A DNA stretch of 64,000 nucleotides from Pusillimonas sp. T2 (GTDB taxonomy: Bacteria; Pseudomonadota; Gammaproteobacteria; Burkholderiales; Burkholderiaceae_B): positions 310,001-374,000 of the forward strand of contig NZ_NIQA01000001.1 of assembly GCF_002236805.1 (NCBI RefSeq), given 5' to 3'. Positions 16,739 to 26,002 of this stretch are shown here, piece after piece. The stretch's first letter is position 1, and each line of letters starts with the position of its first letter. A program made the translations under genes and the position numbers. Below the pieces are notes generated by a model that worked only from the letters and a program-made list of their open reading frames with translations, did not search any database and had not been told where the DNA came from.

Positions 16739-17314
16739 ATGATCGGACGCATTACCGGCACCCTTATCGAAAAATCCCCGCCAACCGTGTGCATTGACGT
16801 CGGCGGTGTGGGCTACGAAATCGATGTCCCGATGAGCACGCTCTACAACCTGCCTGACACCGGGGCCAAAGCCACTTTGTTCACCCACCTGGCGGTGCGC
16901 GAAGATGCCCATATCCTATACGGGTTCAACTCAGCTCAAGAACGCGCTACCTTTCGCGCGCTCATCAAAGTTACAGGCATTGGGGCGCGCACGGCGCTGG
17001 CAGTGCTGTCGGGGATGACCTCTGAAGAACTGGCCGACGCCATTACCCGGCAAGAAACAGGACGTCTGACGCGGGTGCCAGGCATTGGCAAGAAAACAGC
17101 CGAACGACTGCTGCTCGAGCTCAAGGGCAAAATCGGCGCCGACTTGCCGGCCGGCCAGCCCGGTCAACCCGCATCCAGCCGCGACGACATCGTCAACGCG
17201 TTGCTGTCACTGGGCTACTCTTCCGCCGAATCGCAGGCGGCACTCAAAACGCTGCCTGCCGATGTTGACGTCGCCGAAGGCATCCGTCTGGCCCTCAAGT
17301 CTTTGTCGCGTTAG
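16739..17314 (+). CDS. ruvA: Holliday junction branch migration subunit RuvA
   Basis: 191 residues. Domain I is an OB fold ([31 protein letters not shown]), domain II has two helix-hairpin-helix motifs ([18 protein letters not shown] and [20 protein letters not shown]), and domain III starts after a flexible [10 protein letters not shown] linker ([20 protein letters not shown]). RuvA grips the junction and brings RuvB to it. A 36-nt gap with CAGGAAA separates it from ruvC. Confidence 0.97.
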   Translation: MIGRITGTLIEKSPPTVCIDVGGVGYEIDVPMSTLYNLPDTGAKATLFTHLAVREDAHILYGFNSAQERATFRALIKVTGIGARTALAVLSGMTSEELADAITRQETGRLTRVPGIGKKTAERLLLELKGKIGADLPAGQPGQPASSRDDIVNALLSLGYSSAESQAALKTLPADVDVAEGIRLALKSLSR

Positions 17315-17343
17315 ACTGCAGCCTTATTGTTGGGTAACTGTTT

Positions 17344-18408
17344 ATGGCCATTCAATCCGACGCCCTGACCGGCAACGCTCCGCAACGCATTGTCAGCCCG
17401 CAAACCAGCTCGCCGGGCGAAGACTCTATTGAACGGGCCTTGCGCCCCAAGCTGCTGGCCGAGTACGTGGGTCAGCACAGCGCACGCGAACAGCTTGAAA
17501 TTTTTATTGCCGCGGCACGCAAACGCGGCGAAGCGCTTGACCACGTGCTGCTGTTCGGCCCTCCAGGCTTGGGCAAGACCACCCTGGCTCATATTGTCGC
17601 CCACGAAATGGGCGTGCAACTGCGCCAAACTTCGGGTCCCGTTCTTGAGCGCCCGGGCGACCTGGCCGCATTACTGACCAACCTTGAAAAAAACGATGTC
17701 TTGTTCATCGACGAAATTCATCGCTTGTCGCCCGTTGTTGAAGAAATCCTGTACCCCGCCCTCGAAGACTTCCAGATCGATATTTTGATCGGCGAGGGGC
17801 CGGCTGCACGCAGCGTAAAAATCGACCTGCAACCTTTTACGCTCGTGGGCGCAACAACACGCGCCGGCATGCTGACCAACCCATTGCGCGACCGCTTCGG
17901 CATTGTCTCAAGACTTGAGTTCTACAACGTCACAGACCTGACCCATATTGTGACGCGCAGCGCCAACCTGCTTAATGTCAGCATTACCCCCGACGGCGCC
18001 ACCGAAATCGCGCGACGCGCGCGCGGTACGCCGCGTATTGCCAACCGGCTGCTGCGCCGGGTACGCGACTATGCCGAGGTCAAGTCGAATGGCGTTATCA
18101 ACGAACAAACCGCGGGTGCTGCACTGGCCATGCTCGACGTCGACCCGCAAGGCCTCGACCTGATGGACCGCAAGCTGCTGGACGCGATTATTCACAAGTT
18201 TGATGGCGGCCCAGTGGGTGTAGATAGCCTGGCTGCGGCTATCGGCGAAGAGCGCGACACCATTGAAGACGTAATCGAACCGTATCTGATACAGCACGGC
18301 TACCTGCAGCGCACCCCGCGTGGTCGCATGGCAACGCACACGACCTGGCGGCACCTGGGGCTGACGCCCCCGAGTGCCGCAGGTAATACGCCCGATTTAT
18401 TTTCCTAG
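17344..18408 (+). CDS. ruvB: Holliday junction helicase motor RuvB
   Basis: 354 residues. The AAA+ module shows Walker [16 protein letters not shown], Walker [14 protein letters not shown], sensor 1 [20 protein letters not shown] and the arginine finger region. The C-terminal winged helix ends with [19 protein letters not shown]. It drives branch migration with RuvA. It starts 29 nt after ruvA and is the last gene of the rightward block; the SBF transporter converges on it. Confidence 0.97.
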   Translation: MAIQSDALTGNAPQRIVSPQTSSPGEDSIERALRPKLLAEYVGQHSAREQLEIFIAAARKRGEALDHVLLFGPPGLGKTTLAHIVAHEMGVQLRQTSGPVLERPGDLAALLTNLEKNDVLFIDEIHRLSPVVEEILYPALEDFQIDILIGEGPAARSVKIDLQPFTLVGATTRAGMLTNPLRDRFGIVSRLEFYNVTDLTHIVTRSANLLNVSITPDGATEIARRARGTPRIANRLLRRVRDYAEVKSNGVINEQTAGAALAMLDVDPQGLDLMDRKLLDAIIHKFDGGPVGVDSLAAAIGEERDTIEDVIEPYLIQHGYLQRTPRGRMATHTTWRHLGLTPPSAAGNTPDLFS

Positions 18409-18450
18409 TCAATCAACCCAGAAAAAGCAGAGCGTCCGAAGAACTAGTCG

Positions 18451-19425
18451 TTATGGCAGTTCTTCATTTTGCCGGTGCCAACGCTGCGCCAATATCGAGC
18501 TGACGATGAGCTGCAACAAATGAAAAATCATCAACGGCAAAACCATGACCCCAGCCACCGATGAGGTAAACAAAACCTGTGCCATCGGCACCCCGCTGGC
18601 CAGGCTTTTCTGGGCACCGCCAAAGATCGCGGTGATTTGATCTTTGCGCCCAAAACCAAACACTTTGGCGAGGGTATGCACAAAAACCATAGCCAAAGCA
18701 AGAAACACCAAACTAATAACAACTAAACCGGCGACCATAGACGCCGATATCTGTTGCCAGATACCGCCGATAACCGCTGCGCTGAAGGCACTATAAATAA
18801 CAAGCAGAATCGACCCGCGATCTATAAATGACAGCGCCTTGCCTGCCTTGCGAAAGGCATTATCAAAATAGGGCCGCAAAATATGACCAGCAATGAACGG
18901 CAACATAAGTTGCGCGAAGATGCTGGCAACGGAGTCAATAGGCGACGCTGCTCCCGTCGTCGGTGTGATAAGACCATTCACCAAAAAAGGCGTAATGACG
19001 ATACCCAGCAGCGTAGAGGCCGACGCGCCGCAAACCGCCGCCGGAACATTGCCACGCGCAATACCTGTCAGGGCAACCGCCGACTGCACAGTAGCTGGCA
19101 GCATGCACATGTAGAGCACCCCAAGATAAAGCTCATCGTTGATCAGCGGCAACAGCAAAGGCTTCAAAGCGAAACCCATCACAGGAAAGAATACGAAAGT
19201 GCAAGACAGTATCAGCGCGTGTAAACGCCAATGCGTCAGACCGTCGATGATGGCCTGACGTGACAACTTGGCCCCGTGCAAAAAAAACAGCAAGGCAATC
19301 GCAACTGTCGTGACATGTTTCAGGACAACGGCAAAACTGCCATAGGCCGGCAGCACGCTGGCCAGCACGACGGTGCCAACCAACATAAAAGTGTAAGTAT
19401 CGGGAAGAAAAGGTATTCGTTTCAT
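18451..19425 (-). CDS. Bile acid:sodium symporter family protein (SBF-like)
   Basis: 324 residues from the ATG at 19425; an in-frame TTG at 19449 is possible. Ten hydrophobic helices fit the SBF-like/YfeH group: TVAIALLFFLHGAKLSRQAI in the N-terminal half, LPATVQSAVALTGIARGNVPAAVC as the first crossing motif, and IFGGAQKSLASGVPMAQVLF as the second, where the QK-S pair is typical. YfeH-type proteins are distant from true bile-acid transporters, and the substrate is unknown (an organic anion is likely). It starts within 30 nt of the recQ stop on the same strand, so the two may share a transcript. Confidence 0.85.
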   Translation of the reverse strand: MKRIPFLPDTYTFMLVGTVVLASVLPAYGSFAVVLKHVTTVAIALLFFLHGAKLSRQAIIDGLTHWRLHALILSCTFVFFPVMGFALKPLLLPLINDELYLGVLYMCMLPATVQSAVALTGIARGNVPAAVCGASASTLLGIVITPFLVNGLITPTTGAASPIDSVASIFAQLMLPFIAGHILRPYFDNAFRKAGKALSFIDRGSILLVIYSAFSAAVIGGIWQQISASMVAGLVVISLVFLALAMVFVHTLAKVFGFGRKDQITAIFGGAQKSLASGVPMAQVLFTSSVAGVMVLPLMIFHLLQLIVSSILAQRWHRQNEELP

Positions 19426-19452
19426 GAGAGGTATTAAATTCAGCGTCAAGAG

Positions 19453-21282
19453 TCAGACCGGCTGCGTGAGACCCACGCAACGCAAGACCTCTTCTCCGTA
19501 GGCATCGCGCTTACGTACGCCGACGCCGCTGATATGCCCCAGCTCTTCAAGGGTTTGCGGGCAGGCCAGCGCCAGTTCGCGCAGCGTGGCGTCGTGAAAA
19601 ATAACGTAGGCTGGGACGCCATGGCTACGCGCCACCTCGGCACGCCAGGCTCGCAGGTTTTCAAAGCGCTGTTGCGCCTCGGGCGGCAAGTCGGGCTGCG
19701 CAATACGCGGCTTGGCCACGCGTGATTGCCGCGCAGCCTTTTCGGCTTCACGCCGAAACATCAGCATGATTTCACCTTTTAGAACGGGGCGACTGGCATC
19801 CGTGAGCGCAAGGGTGCCATAACCCTCGTGATCGACCGCCAATATATTCATGGCCAATAACTGGCGCAACACGCCGCGCCAAGCCTGTTCCGACAAGTCG
19901 TTACCCACGCCGAATACGGTCAGGGTCTCATGCTGATTCTGACGGACGCGATCAGTAAGTTTGCCGCGCAAAATGTCAATTAAATGCCCGCCCCCAAAAC
20001 GCTGGTTTCGTTCGCGCCACAAACGGTAAACGGCCGACAGCATTTTTTGTGCGGCCACTGTGCCATCCCAGGCCTGCGGCGGCTCCAGGCAAGTATCACA
20101 GTTACCGCAGGGTTCGATCTGCTGATCAAAATACGCTAGCAAGCGCTGACGCCGGCAATTGACCGTTTCGCACAAACCCAGCATGGCATCGAGCTGTTGC
20201 CCCAGTCGTCGCTTGAATGCCGTATCTCCAGGCGACTCATCGATCATGCGGCGTTGCTGCATGACGTCTTGCAAGCCATAAGCAAGCCACGCCGTAGCCG
20301 GTGCACCGTCGCGCCCAGCCCGGCCGGTTTCCTGATAGTAGCCTTCGACAGACTTGGGCATATCGATATGAGCGACAAACCGCACATCAGGCTTGTCGAT
20401 GCCCATGCCAAAAGCAATGGTTGCCACCATGACAATGCCGTCTTCACGCAGAAAGCGGGCCTGGTTCTCGGCGCGCTGCGTGGCGCTTAACCCGGCGTGA
20501 TAGGGCAAAGCCTGTACACCCTGGCGGCACAGGAAATCGGCGGTTTCTTCGACCTTGGCACGCGACAGCGCATACACCACGCCACAATCACCGTCATGCT
20601 CGGTCTGAATAAAATTGAGCAACTGACGACGCACCTCGCTTTTTTCAACAATGCGATAGCAAATATTGGGGCGATCGAAACTGGAGACAAACTGCTGTGC
20701 ACCGTCGAGCTGTAAGCGATGTACGATTTCGTGCCGGGTGGCGGTCGTGGCGGTGGCCGTCAAGGCAATGCGCGGCACTTCAGGCCAGCGTTCGGCCAGC
20801 ACCGACAACCCGAGATACTCGGGCCGGAAGTCGTGTCCCCATTGCGAAACGCAGTGGGCTTCGTCAATAGCGAACAGCGCCACTTTGCCGCGCGACAACA
20901 TGTCGAGACAACGATCGCTCAGCAAGCGCTCGGGCGCGACATACAGCAGGTCGATTTGGCCCGACTGAAACGCCTGTTCGACCTGACGCGCCTCGCGCCA
21001 ATCGAGCGTGGAATTCAAAAATGCAGCCCGCACGCCCAGCTCGAGCAACGCATCGACCTGATCTTGCATGAGCGCGATAAGAGGCGACACGACCACACCC
21101 ACACCAGGCCGGACCAAGGCGGGAATCTGATAGCACAGTGACTTACCGCCCCCGGTAGGCATGAGCACCAAGGCATCGCCACCGGCGACGACATGTTCAA
21201 TAATGGCTTGCTGATTGCCCCGGAAGGCGTCGTAACCAAAAACCTGCTGAAGGGTATCGAGGGGGTCGGGGCTGAAGGACAT
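19453..21282 (-). CDS. recQ: ATP-dependent DNA helicase RecQ
   Basis: 609 residues from the ATG at 21282; a GTG directly before it at 21285 is also in frame. Helicase motifs: motif 0 [17 protein letters not shown], Walker [22 protein letters not shown] box [20 protein letters not shown], motif VI GRAGRDG. The RQC zinc site is [12 protein letters not shown] and [11 protein letters not shown], and the HRDC domain occupies the last 80 residues ([23 protein letters not shown]). It unwinds DNA 3 to 5 prime in recombinational repair with RecJ and RecFOR. It is divergent from the OmpR-type regulator, with 82 nt between starts. Confidence 0.95.
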   Translation of the reverse strand: MSFSPDPLDTLQQVFGYDAFRGNQQAIIEHVVAGGDALVLMPTGGGKSLCYQIPALVRPGVGVVVSPLIALMQDQVDALLELGVRAAFLNSTLDWREARQVEQAFQSGQIDLLYVAPERLLSDRCLDMLSRGKVALFAIDEAHCVSQWGHDFRPEYLGLSVLAERWPEVPRIALTATATTATRHEIVHRLQLDGAQQFVSSFDRPNICYRIVEKSEVRRQLLNFIQTEHDGDCGVVYALSRAKVEETADFLCRQGVQALPYHAGLSATQRAENQARFLREDGIVMVATIAFGMGIDKPDVRFVAHIDMPKSVEGYYQETGRAGRDGAPATAWLAYGLQDVMQQRRMIDESPGDTAFKRRLGQQLDAMLGLCETVNCRRQRLLAYFDQQIEPCGNCDTCLEPPQAWDGTVAAQKMLSAVYRLWRERNQRFGGGHLIDILRGKLTDRVRQNQHETLTVFGVGNDLSEQAWRGVLRQLLAMNILAVDHEGYGTLALTDASRPVLKGEIMLMFRREAEKAARQSRVAKPRIAQPDLPPEAQQRFENLRAWRAEVARSHGVPAYVIFHDATLRELALACPQTLEELGHISGVGVRKRDAYGEEVLRCVGLTQPV

Positions 21283-21364
21283 CACGACATTTTAGTATGA
21301 AGAGCCGTTTCAGTTTATTTCGAAGCGCTTGCCCACTGCTGCCCGATCGCGCAAACTTCAGGCT

Positions 21365-22066
21365 ATGGAAAAACCGCTTACCAAAGTGCTGGTCGTCGAC
21401 GACGACCCCGCCCTGCGCCAACTGCTGGCCGACTACCTCAACCGGCACCACTACGACACCCTGCTGGCGCCCGACAGTCGCGACCTCGAAATGCGCATTG
21501 AACGCTATTCGCCCGACCTGATCGTGCTTGACCGCATGCTCCCTCACGGCGATGGCGCGGATGCCTGTCGCCGCTTGCGTCAACAGGGGGAAGACATTCC
21601 GGTCATTTTGCTGACGGGCAAAGATGAAACCGTCGACCGCATCATCGGCCTTGAAGCCGGCGCCGACGATTACCTGGGCAAGCCCTTTGACCCGCGCGAG
21701 CTGCTGGCGCGCATCGAGGCCGTATTACGGCGCAAAAAAGGCGCCTCGGCCCTGGTCAAAGAACAAGCTGTCGAATTCGGACCGTTCCGCTTCGACCCGG
21801 TACTGCGCCAGCTCTTCAAAGATGACGAGGTCATCAAACTCACCGGCGGCGAAGTCAACCTGTTAGAAGCGCTGATACGTAACCCGGGCAAGCCCTTGTC
21901 GCGCGAGCGCCTGCTCGCCCTGGCACGCGACGACGACGAAGGCGAACGTAACGACCGTGCCATTGACATTGCCGTACTGCGCCTGCGCCGCGCCATTGAA
22001 GACGACCCCAAACAGCCGCGCTGGATCCAAACGGTATGGGGTATTGGCTATCGGTTCTCGCCATAA
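21365..22066 (+). CDS. OmpR/PhoB-type response regulator
   Basis: 233 residues from the ATG at 21365. The receiver domain has the acidic pocket VLVVDDDPALR, the phospho-accepting Asp in LIVLDRMLPHGDG, Thr in ILLTGKDE and Lys in YLGKPFDPREL. The DNA-binding winged helix spans residues about 135-230 (IKLTGGEVNLLEALIRNPGKPLSRERLLALARD ... DPKQPRWIQTVWGIGYRF). It resembles OmpR. Its stop codon shares one base with the start of the histidine kinase gene. Targets are unknown; no porin gene lies in the window. Confidence 0.93.
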   Translation: MEKPLTKVLVVDDDPALRQLLADYLNRHHYDTLLAPDSRDLEMRIERYSPDLIVLDRMLPHGDGADACRRLRQQGEDIPVILLTGKDETVDRIIGLEAGADDYLGKPFDPRELLARIEAVLRRKKGASALVKEQAVEFGPFRFDPVLRQLFKDDEVIKLTGGEVNLLEALIRNPGKPLSRERLLALARDDDEGERNDRAIDIAVLRLRRAIEDDPKQPRWIQTVWGIGYRFSP

Positions 22067-23502
22067 TGGCCGGCTTTAAAAACAAACTCGGCATACTGGT
22101 GCCGCGTTCGCTCAGCGCGCGCCTAATTCTGCTTACGTTGGGTACTTTACTCGTGGTTCAGGCAGCCACTTTGGCCACGGTCGCTCATTTCAGGCAAAAA
22201 TTTACCGAACAAGTCACGGTCGAAGTCACGGCAACAACCATCCGTACCTTGCGCCAATCGCTCGCCAAAGTACCGGCGGCAGAGCGGGCCGAGTTTGTTC
22301 GCCAGGCCTCGCGTAACGAATGGCGGCTATGGTCACGCACATTGCCGGCCAACGCACAACTCGAGCGCCGCATTCGGCGCGACAACGACGCCGGACACCA
22401 ACGCCCTGGGGCCACGCCGCCAAAACCCCCGCCAGACAACGACTTGCGCCGCGAACTACGCTATTTTGTCGATGCCCTCAACGCACGGCTCGATGATGGC
22501 ACTCGTGTCGGGCTGTCACGCGGGCCGGTGCCGCGCCTCTACATTTCGCTGGCACCCAACGAAAACCCCGAAAGCAACGCCCAAGAATGGTTGGTCATTC
22601 CGTTGGATCAACTGGCCCCCCCCGTAAGCACGCCAGCGATTCTGGCCTGGCTGGGCGGCATGGGCCTACTGCTTCTTGTGGCTGCCGCTTTTTCATGGCA
22701 TATCACCCGACCACTTACACGGCTATCGCGAGCGGCTGACCAATTGGCCGCCGGCAAACCACAGCGGGTTGAACCCGCCGGGCCAACGGAAACACGTCGC
22801 CTGGGCGAACGCTTCAACGCGATGCTCGATACGCTGGCAGAGTCCGATGCTGTCCGACGGACGTTGTTGGCCGGGCTGCCTCACGACTTGAAAGGCCCGC
22901 TGGCCCGCATGCGGCTACGCGCCGAAATGCTCGACAGTACCGACGCGCAAGAAGGCTTTCGTAAAGACATTCACGATATGCAGCGCATCATCGACCAGTT
23001 CATCGGGTTTGTACGCGGCACCGATTTAAGCACGTACACCTTTGCCACGCTTGACCTGCGCCACTGGCTTGAAGAGCAAATCAGTGCCTGGGAAAGCGCC
23101 GGGAGCGATGTGCACATGATCGCGCTGCCAGACACCGAAGTCATGATCAATGCGGATCGTACAGCCCTGGCCCGACTCATCGACAACCTCGTCACCAACG
23201 CCCTTAACCACGCCACGCCACCTGTCGAGGTTTCGCTGTCAGTCACCCAGCACCACGCCGTAATCACCATTACCGACCATGGCAAAGGCATCGATCCAGA
23301 GCGCCGCGCCGAGGCGTTGCGACCTTTTTCGCGGCTGGATGACGCCCGAACCCTGACGGGGTCAGTCGGGTTGGGGCTGGCATTATCGGACGCGATTGTG
23401 AAAGCCCATCAGGGCACCATGAAGTTGGGCGAAGCTGCGTCGGGCGGGCTGGCCATAACAATCAGCCTGCCGTTGCTTTCAGGCGGGCAAACTAAAGCCT
23501 GA
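22066..23502 (+). CDS. Sensor histidine kinase, EnvZ-like
   Basis: 478 residues. One helix near residues 13-40 (LSARLILLTLGTLLVVQAATLAT), a periplasmic domain of about 140 residues rich in charged and proline residues, a second helix at about 187-208 (AILAWLGGMGLLLLVAAAFSW), a HAMP linker (ITRPLTRLSRAADQLAAGKP), then HisKA with the phosphorylated histidine in LPHDLKGPLARMRLRAEML (about residue 273). The ATPase part has NLVTNALNHA, DHGKGIDP and GSVGLGLALSDAIV. It phosphorylates the preceding regulator. Its 3-prime end overlaps the convergent cydB-like gene by 11 nt. Confidence 0.92.
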   Translation: MAGFKNKLGILVPRSLSARLILLTLGTLLVVQAATLATVAHFRQKFTEQVTVEVTATTIRTLRQSLAKVPAAERAEFVRQASRNEWRLWSRTLPANAQLERRIRRDNDAGHQRPGATPPKPPPDNDLRRELRYFVDALNARLDDGTRVGLSRGPVPRLYISLAPNENPESNAQEWLVIPLDQLAPPVSTPAILAWLGGMGLLLLVAAAFSWHITRPLTRLSRAADQLAAGKPQRVEPAGPTETRRLGERFNAMLDTLAESDAVRRTLLAGLPHDLKGPLARMRLRAEMLDSTDAQEGFRKDIHDMQRIIDQFIGFVRGTDLSTYTFATLDLRHWLEEQISAWESAGSDVHMIALPDTEVMINADRTALARLIDNLVTNALNHATPPVEVSLSVTQHHAVITITDHGKGIDPERRAEALRPFSRLDDARTLTGSVGLGLALSDAIVKAHQGTMKLGEAASGGLAITISLPLLSGGQTKA

Positions 23503-24541
23503 ACTGCGGCGGCTTGGGTGCCTTGGAAAGACCAAACATGCGCCAGTACACCCAGATATTGAATACCAGCGCAACCGGCAAAGCCACGACAACGGCAGCC
23601 AAGATAAGACGTAAAGTTTCAACCGACGCCGCGCCGTCCCAGACCGTAATGTCGTCGAGCACCAGATAAGGGAAGAAACTGTACCCCAGACCACCTAGCG
23701 TGATCAGAAAGACCAATAGCGTCATGACGAACGGGAGCGCAGTCACTCGATGGCTGTACTGGATGGTACGTTGCAAGCTCATTTCGATGGTCATGAAACT
23801 GACCAGCGTAAACACCCAAAGCCCGACAACGACTGTCCATTGAGGGCCATCGCTCCAGCGCAAAAACACGCCCGTGTTCGCAAAAGCCAATACTAACGAG
23901 ACCGCCACCGAACCGGCCGCTGCCCATCGCACCGACTGCCGCCCCCACCAGGCGGCACGAATACGCAACTCACCTGGCTCGCGCATGATGAGCCAGGTTG
24001 CACCCAGCAAACTGTAGGCCGCAATAGCGCAAGCCCCGACAAAAACCGCATAGCCAAAATAACCGGTACCTGGCTCGTAACCCACGACAATGCGCCCGAG
24101 CAAAAACCCGTGTGCAAAAGCCGTTAACCAGGAACCCCACGCAAAGGCCAATGACCAACGGTTTTGCAAATGCACGGGCGCACGCAGACGCAGTTCGAAT
24201 GCAGCAGAGCGCACCATAACACCGATGGCCAGCAACGCCATGGGTAGGTACAAGGCCTGCATGACGGGCCCCCAAGCGTTAGGGAAGGCCGTCAGAAAAA
24301 GCCCCATGCCCAAGATCAGCCAAAATTCGTTGGCGTCGCGCCACGGACTCAGCAACGCAAGCATACGCGGCCGTAATTCGGCCGCAGCAAACGGTACTAG
24401 ACAACCCACCCCGATGTCGAAGCCATCGAGGACAGTACCCGCCACAATAATGGCGTAAAACACCGCCATGAACACCAGCGGCATCCAGAATTCGGGCGCA
24501 TGAGCCTCGATGCCCAACAAAGCAACCAGTGTGTCGATCAT
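23492..24541 (-). CDS. cydB: Cytochrome bd oxidase subunit II-like protein (CydB/CioB)
   Basis: 349 residues with eight or nine helices. It keeps the conserved CydB features: VLDGFDIGVGCLVPF at the second helix (the Asp of DGFD is a proton-path residue), SPWRDANEFWLILGMGLFLTAFP with the conserved Trp, VRSAAFELR with Arg and acid, and the closing PYLVLDDITVWDGAASVETL and YWRMFGL. This is a complete, apparently functional subunit II of the CioB length class. It overlaps its partner by 4 nt (ATGA). What makes the pair unusual is the partner, which lacks haem ligands. No cydX follows. Confidence 0.85.
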   Translation of the reverse strand: MIDTLVALLGIEAHAPEFWMPLVFMAVFYAIIVAGTVLDGFDIGVGCLVPFAAAELRPRMLALLSPWRDANEFWLILGMGLFLTAFPNAWGPVMQALYLPMALLAIGVMVRSAAFELRLRAPVHLQNRWSLAFAWGSWLTAFAHGFLLGRIVVGYEPGTGYFGYAVFVGACAIAAYSLLGATWLIMREPGELRIRAAWWGRQSVRWAAAGSVAVSLVLAFANTGVFLRWSDGPQWTVVVGLWVFTLVSFMTIEMSLQRTIQYSHRVTALPFVMTLLVFLITLGGLGYSFFPYLVLDDITVWDGAASVETLRLILAAVVVALPVALVFNIWVYWRMFGLSKAPKPPQFRL

Positions 24542-25878
24542 GCCCGCCCCCTACGCCGCGCCACAGGCACGACGCCATAACGTACTGAGTAATTCAGCAA
24601 CTGAATAAAGCCGGCCAGCAACAGCACGTACACGACCCCGTAGGCCAGTGTGGTGGCAAACAAGACATCGTTGCTTTCGGAGACGGCCACTTCAGCCAAC
24701 GTCACCGTACCGTACACCGCAAAAGGGGCCTGCCCCAGCCACACATGGACCATGAACAAGCCTAACAATGCCCAGCCCACGTAACGGCAAGCGGATAAAC
24801 CACGGCGCCATCCCTGGGGCAGCGCCGTGAGCTCGAAAGCATGGCGACGCAAATAAAGCAGCGTCAACCAACTGAAGAAAAACACGCCGCCCGCCAAAAT
24901 TACCAATAGCCGCCAAGACCAGAAAGTGAGTGCCACCGGAGCATGCATGCCTGCGAACTTGTCGAGCCCCAACGACACACCGATTTCATCAACCCCCAGC
25001 CAAGGTCGCGCCAGATCGGGCAGGACCACTGAAAAAAGATTGCGTACACCGGATTCGCTGGGCCACGCCAGGAGCGGAAGGTCGGGCGCGGAACCCGAGA
25101 CCCAATAGGCTGCAGTTGCTGCAGCCTTGGCTGGCTGGTTTACAGCGACCTGCACGCCATACAAAGCCAGCAGCACAAACAACACCACACTGCCCGCCGC
25201 CGCCAGGCCAAGGCCGGTTTGAAAAACACTACGATCAGTATCGTCGACGGTGTGATGCAACGAGTGTCTCGCCGTCACGCCCATCATGAGGAACCCCGCG
25301 ACCAACGCCGAGATCACCAACGCCAACCCAAGAAAAGATGGGAAAAAGGGGTTAAAAATCAAGGCGTACCAGTCAACCACACGGTACAGACCATCGGAGA
25401 ACTCGGCGCCCGTCGGCGACTGCATCCAGGACATCAGCACCATGGCCCAGGCCAACGCCAGGGTCAGGCCTATGGCAACCAGCACAACCATGACGGTATG
25501 CAGCGTATCGGACATGCGACGCTGTCCAAACAACATGGCGCCCAAAAAGCATGATTTGAAGACAAAGGTTGTGATAATGACGGCAGCCATTAGCGGGCCG
25601 GCCACATTACCCATTTTGCCCATAAGACCGGGCCAGACACTGCCCAATTGCACCAGTACAGGCACACCAGCGGCCATAACCAATATGGCTGTCAGGGCAA
25701 ATACCCTGACCCAAAACCGGTAGGCGGCCACATAACGCGACTGAACCCCGCCCCTGGCACGCAGCTTGAAAAAAACCAGTACCCAGGCCAGCCCGACCTG
25801 TGTCAAAAGAAACAGCCCCAGAAAACCCAGACTGAAAAAAAACTGGAGCTGGGACAACCAAAGTGGTGAGTTCGTCAT
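24538..25878 (-). CDS. CydA-like protein lacking all haem-ligand residues
   Basis: 446 residues from the ATG at 25878. It aligns along its whole length with cytochrome bd subunit I: LSQLQFFF at the start of helix 1, FWVRVF, the segment SWMQSPTGAEF and FNP in helix 5, and FWSWR before helix 7. In a hand alignment with E. coli CydA from memory, His19 becomes L20, Glu99 V100, Glu107 K108, His186 L185, Met393 L325 and Glu445 W380. The quinol motif GRQPW reads GQAPF, and of the Q-loop pair Lys252 is kept (K251) while Glu257 is lost (A256). It therefore cannot hold hemes b558, b595 and d in the known way. The frame is intact, codon use matches its neighbours, and it is coupled to a conserved CydB gene, so decay is unlikely. 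Function unknown. Confidence 0.8.
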   Translation of the reverse strand: MTNSPLWLSQLQFFFSLGFLGLFLLTQVGLAWVLVFFKLRARGGVQSRYVAAYRFWVRVFALTAILVMAAGVPVLVQLGSVWPGLMGKMGNVAGPLMAAVIITTFVFKSCFLGAMLFGQRRMSDTLHTVMVVLVAIGLTLALAWAMVLMSWMQSPTGAEFSDGLYRVVDWYALIFNPFFPSFLGLALVISALVAGFLMMGVTARHSLHHTVDDTDRSVFQTGLGLAAAGSVVLFVLLALYGVQVAVNQPAKAAATAAYWVSGSAPDLPLLAWPSESGVRNLFSVVLPDLARPWLGVDEIGVSLGLDKFAGMHAPVALTFWSWRLLVILAGGVFFFSWLTLLYLRRHAFELTALPQGWRRGLSACRYVGWALLGLFMVHVWLGQAPFAVYGTVTLAEVAVSESNDVLFATTLAYGVVYVLLLAGFIQLLNYSVRYGVVPVARRRGRA

Positions 25879-26002
25879 GATTTGCCAAAGTTGGACGCCA
25901 CATAATGCTAACCGCGGACGGGTAGACAGGCAAATAGTGCAGAACGTGGCAAAATGCTTCTTTTGTATTGCTCTCTTGTATCGCACGTTCGTGCCCCCTT
26001 CT

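Noticed and set aside
25766-26002. N-terminal extension of glutaminyl-tRNA synthetase
   Set aside because: It lies opposite the start of the CydA-like gene; the conserved enzyme begins after the ATG at 26003.
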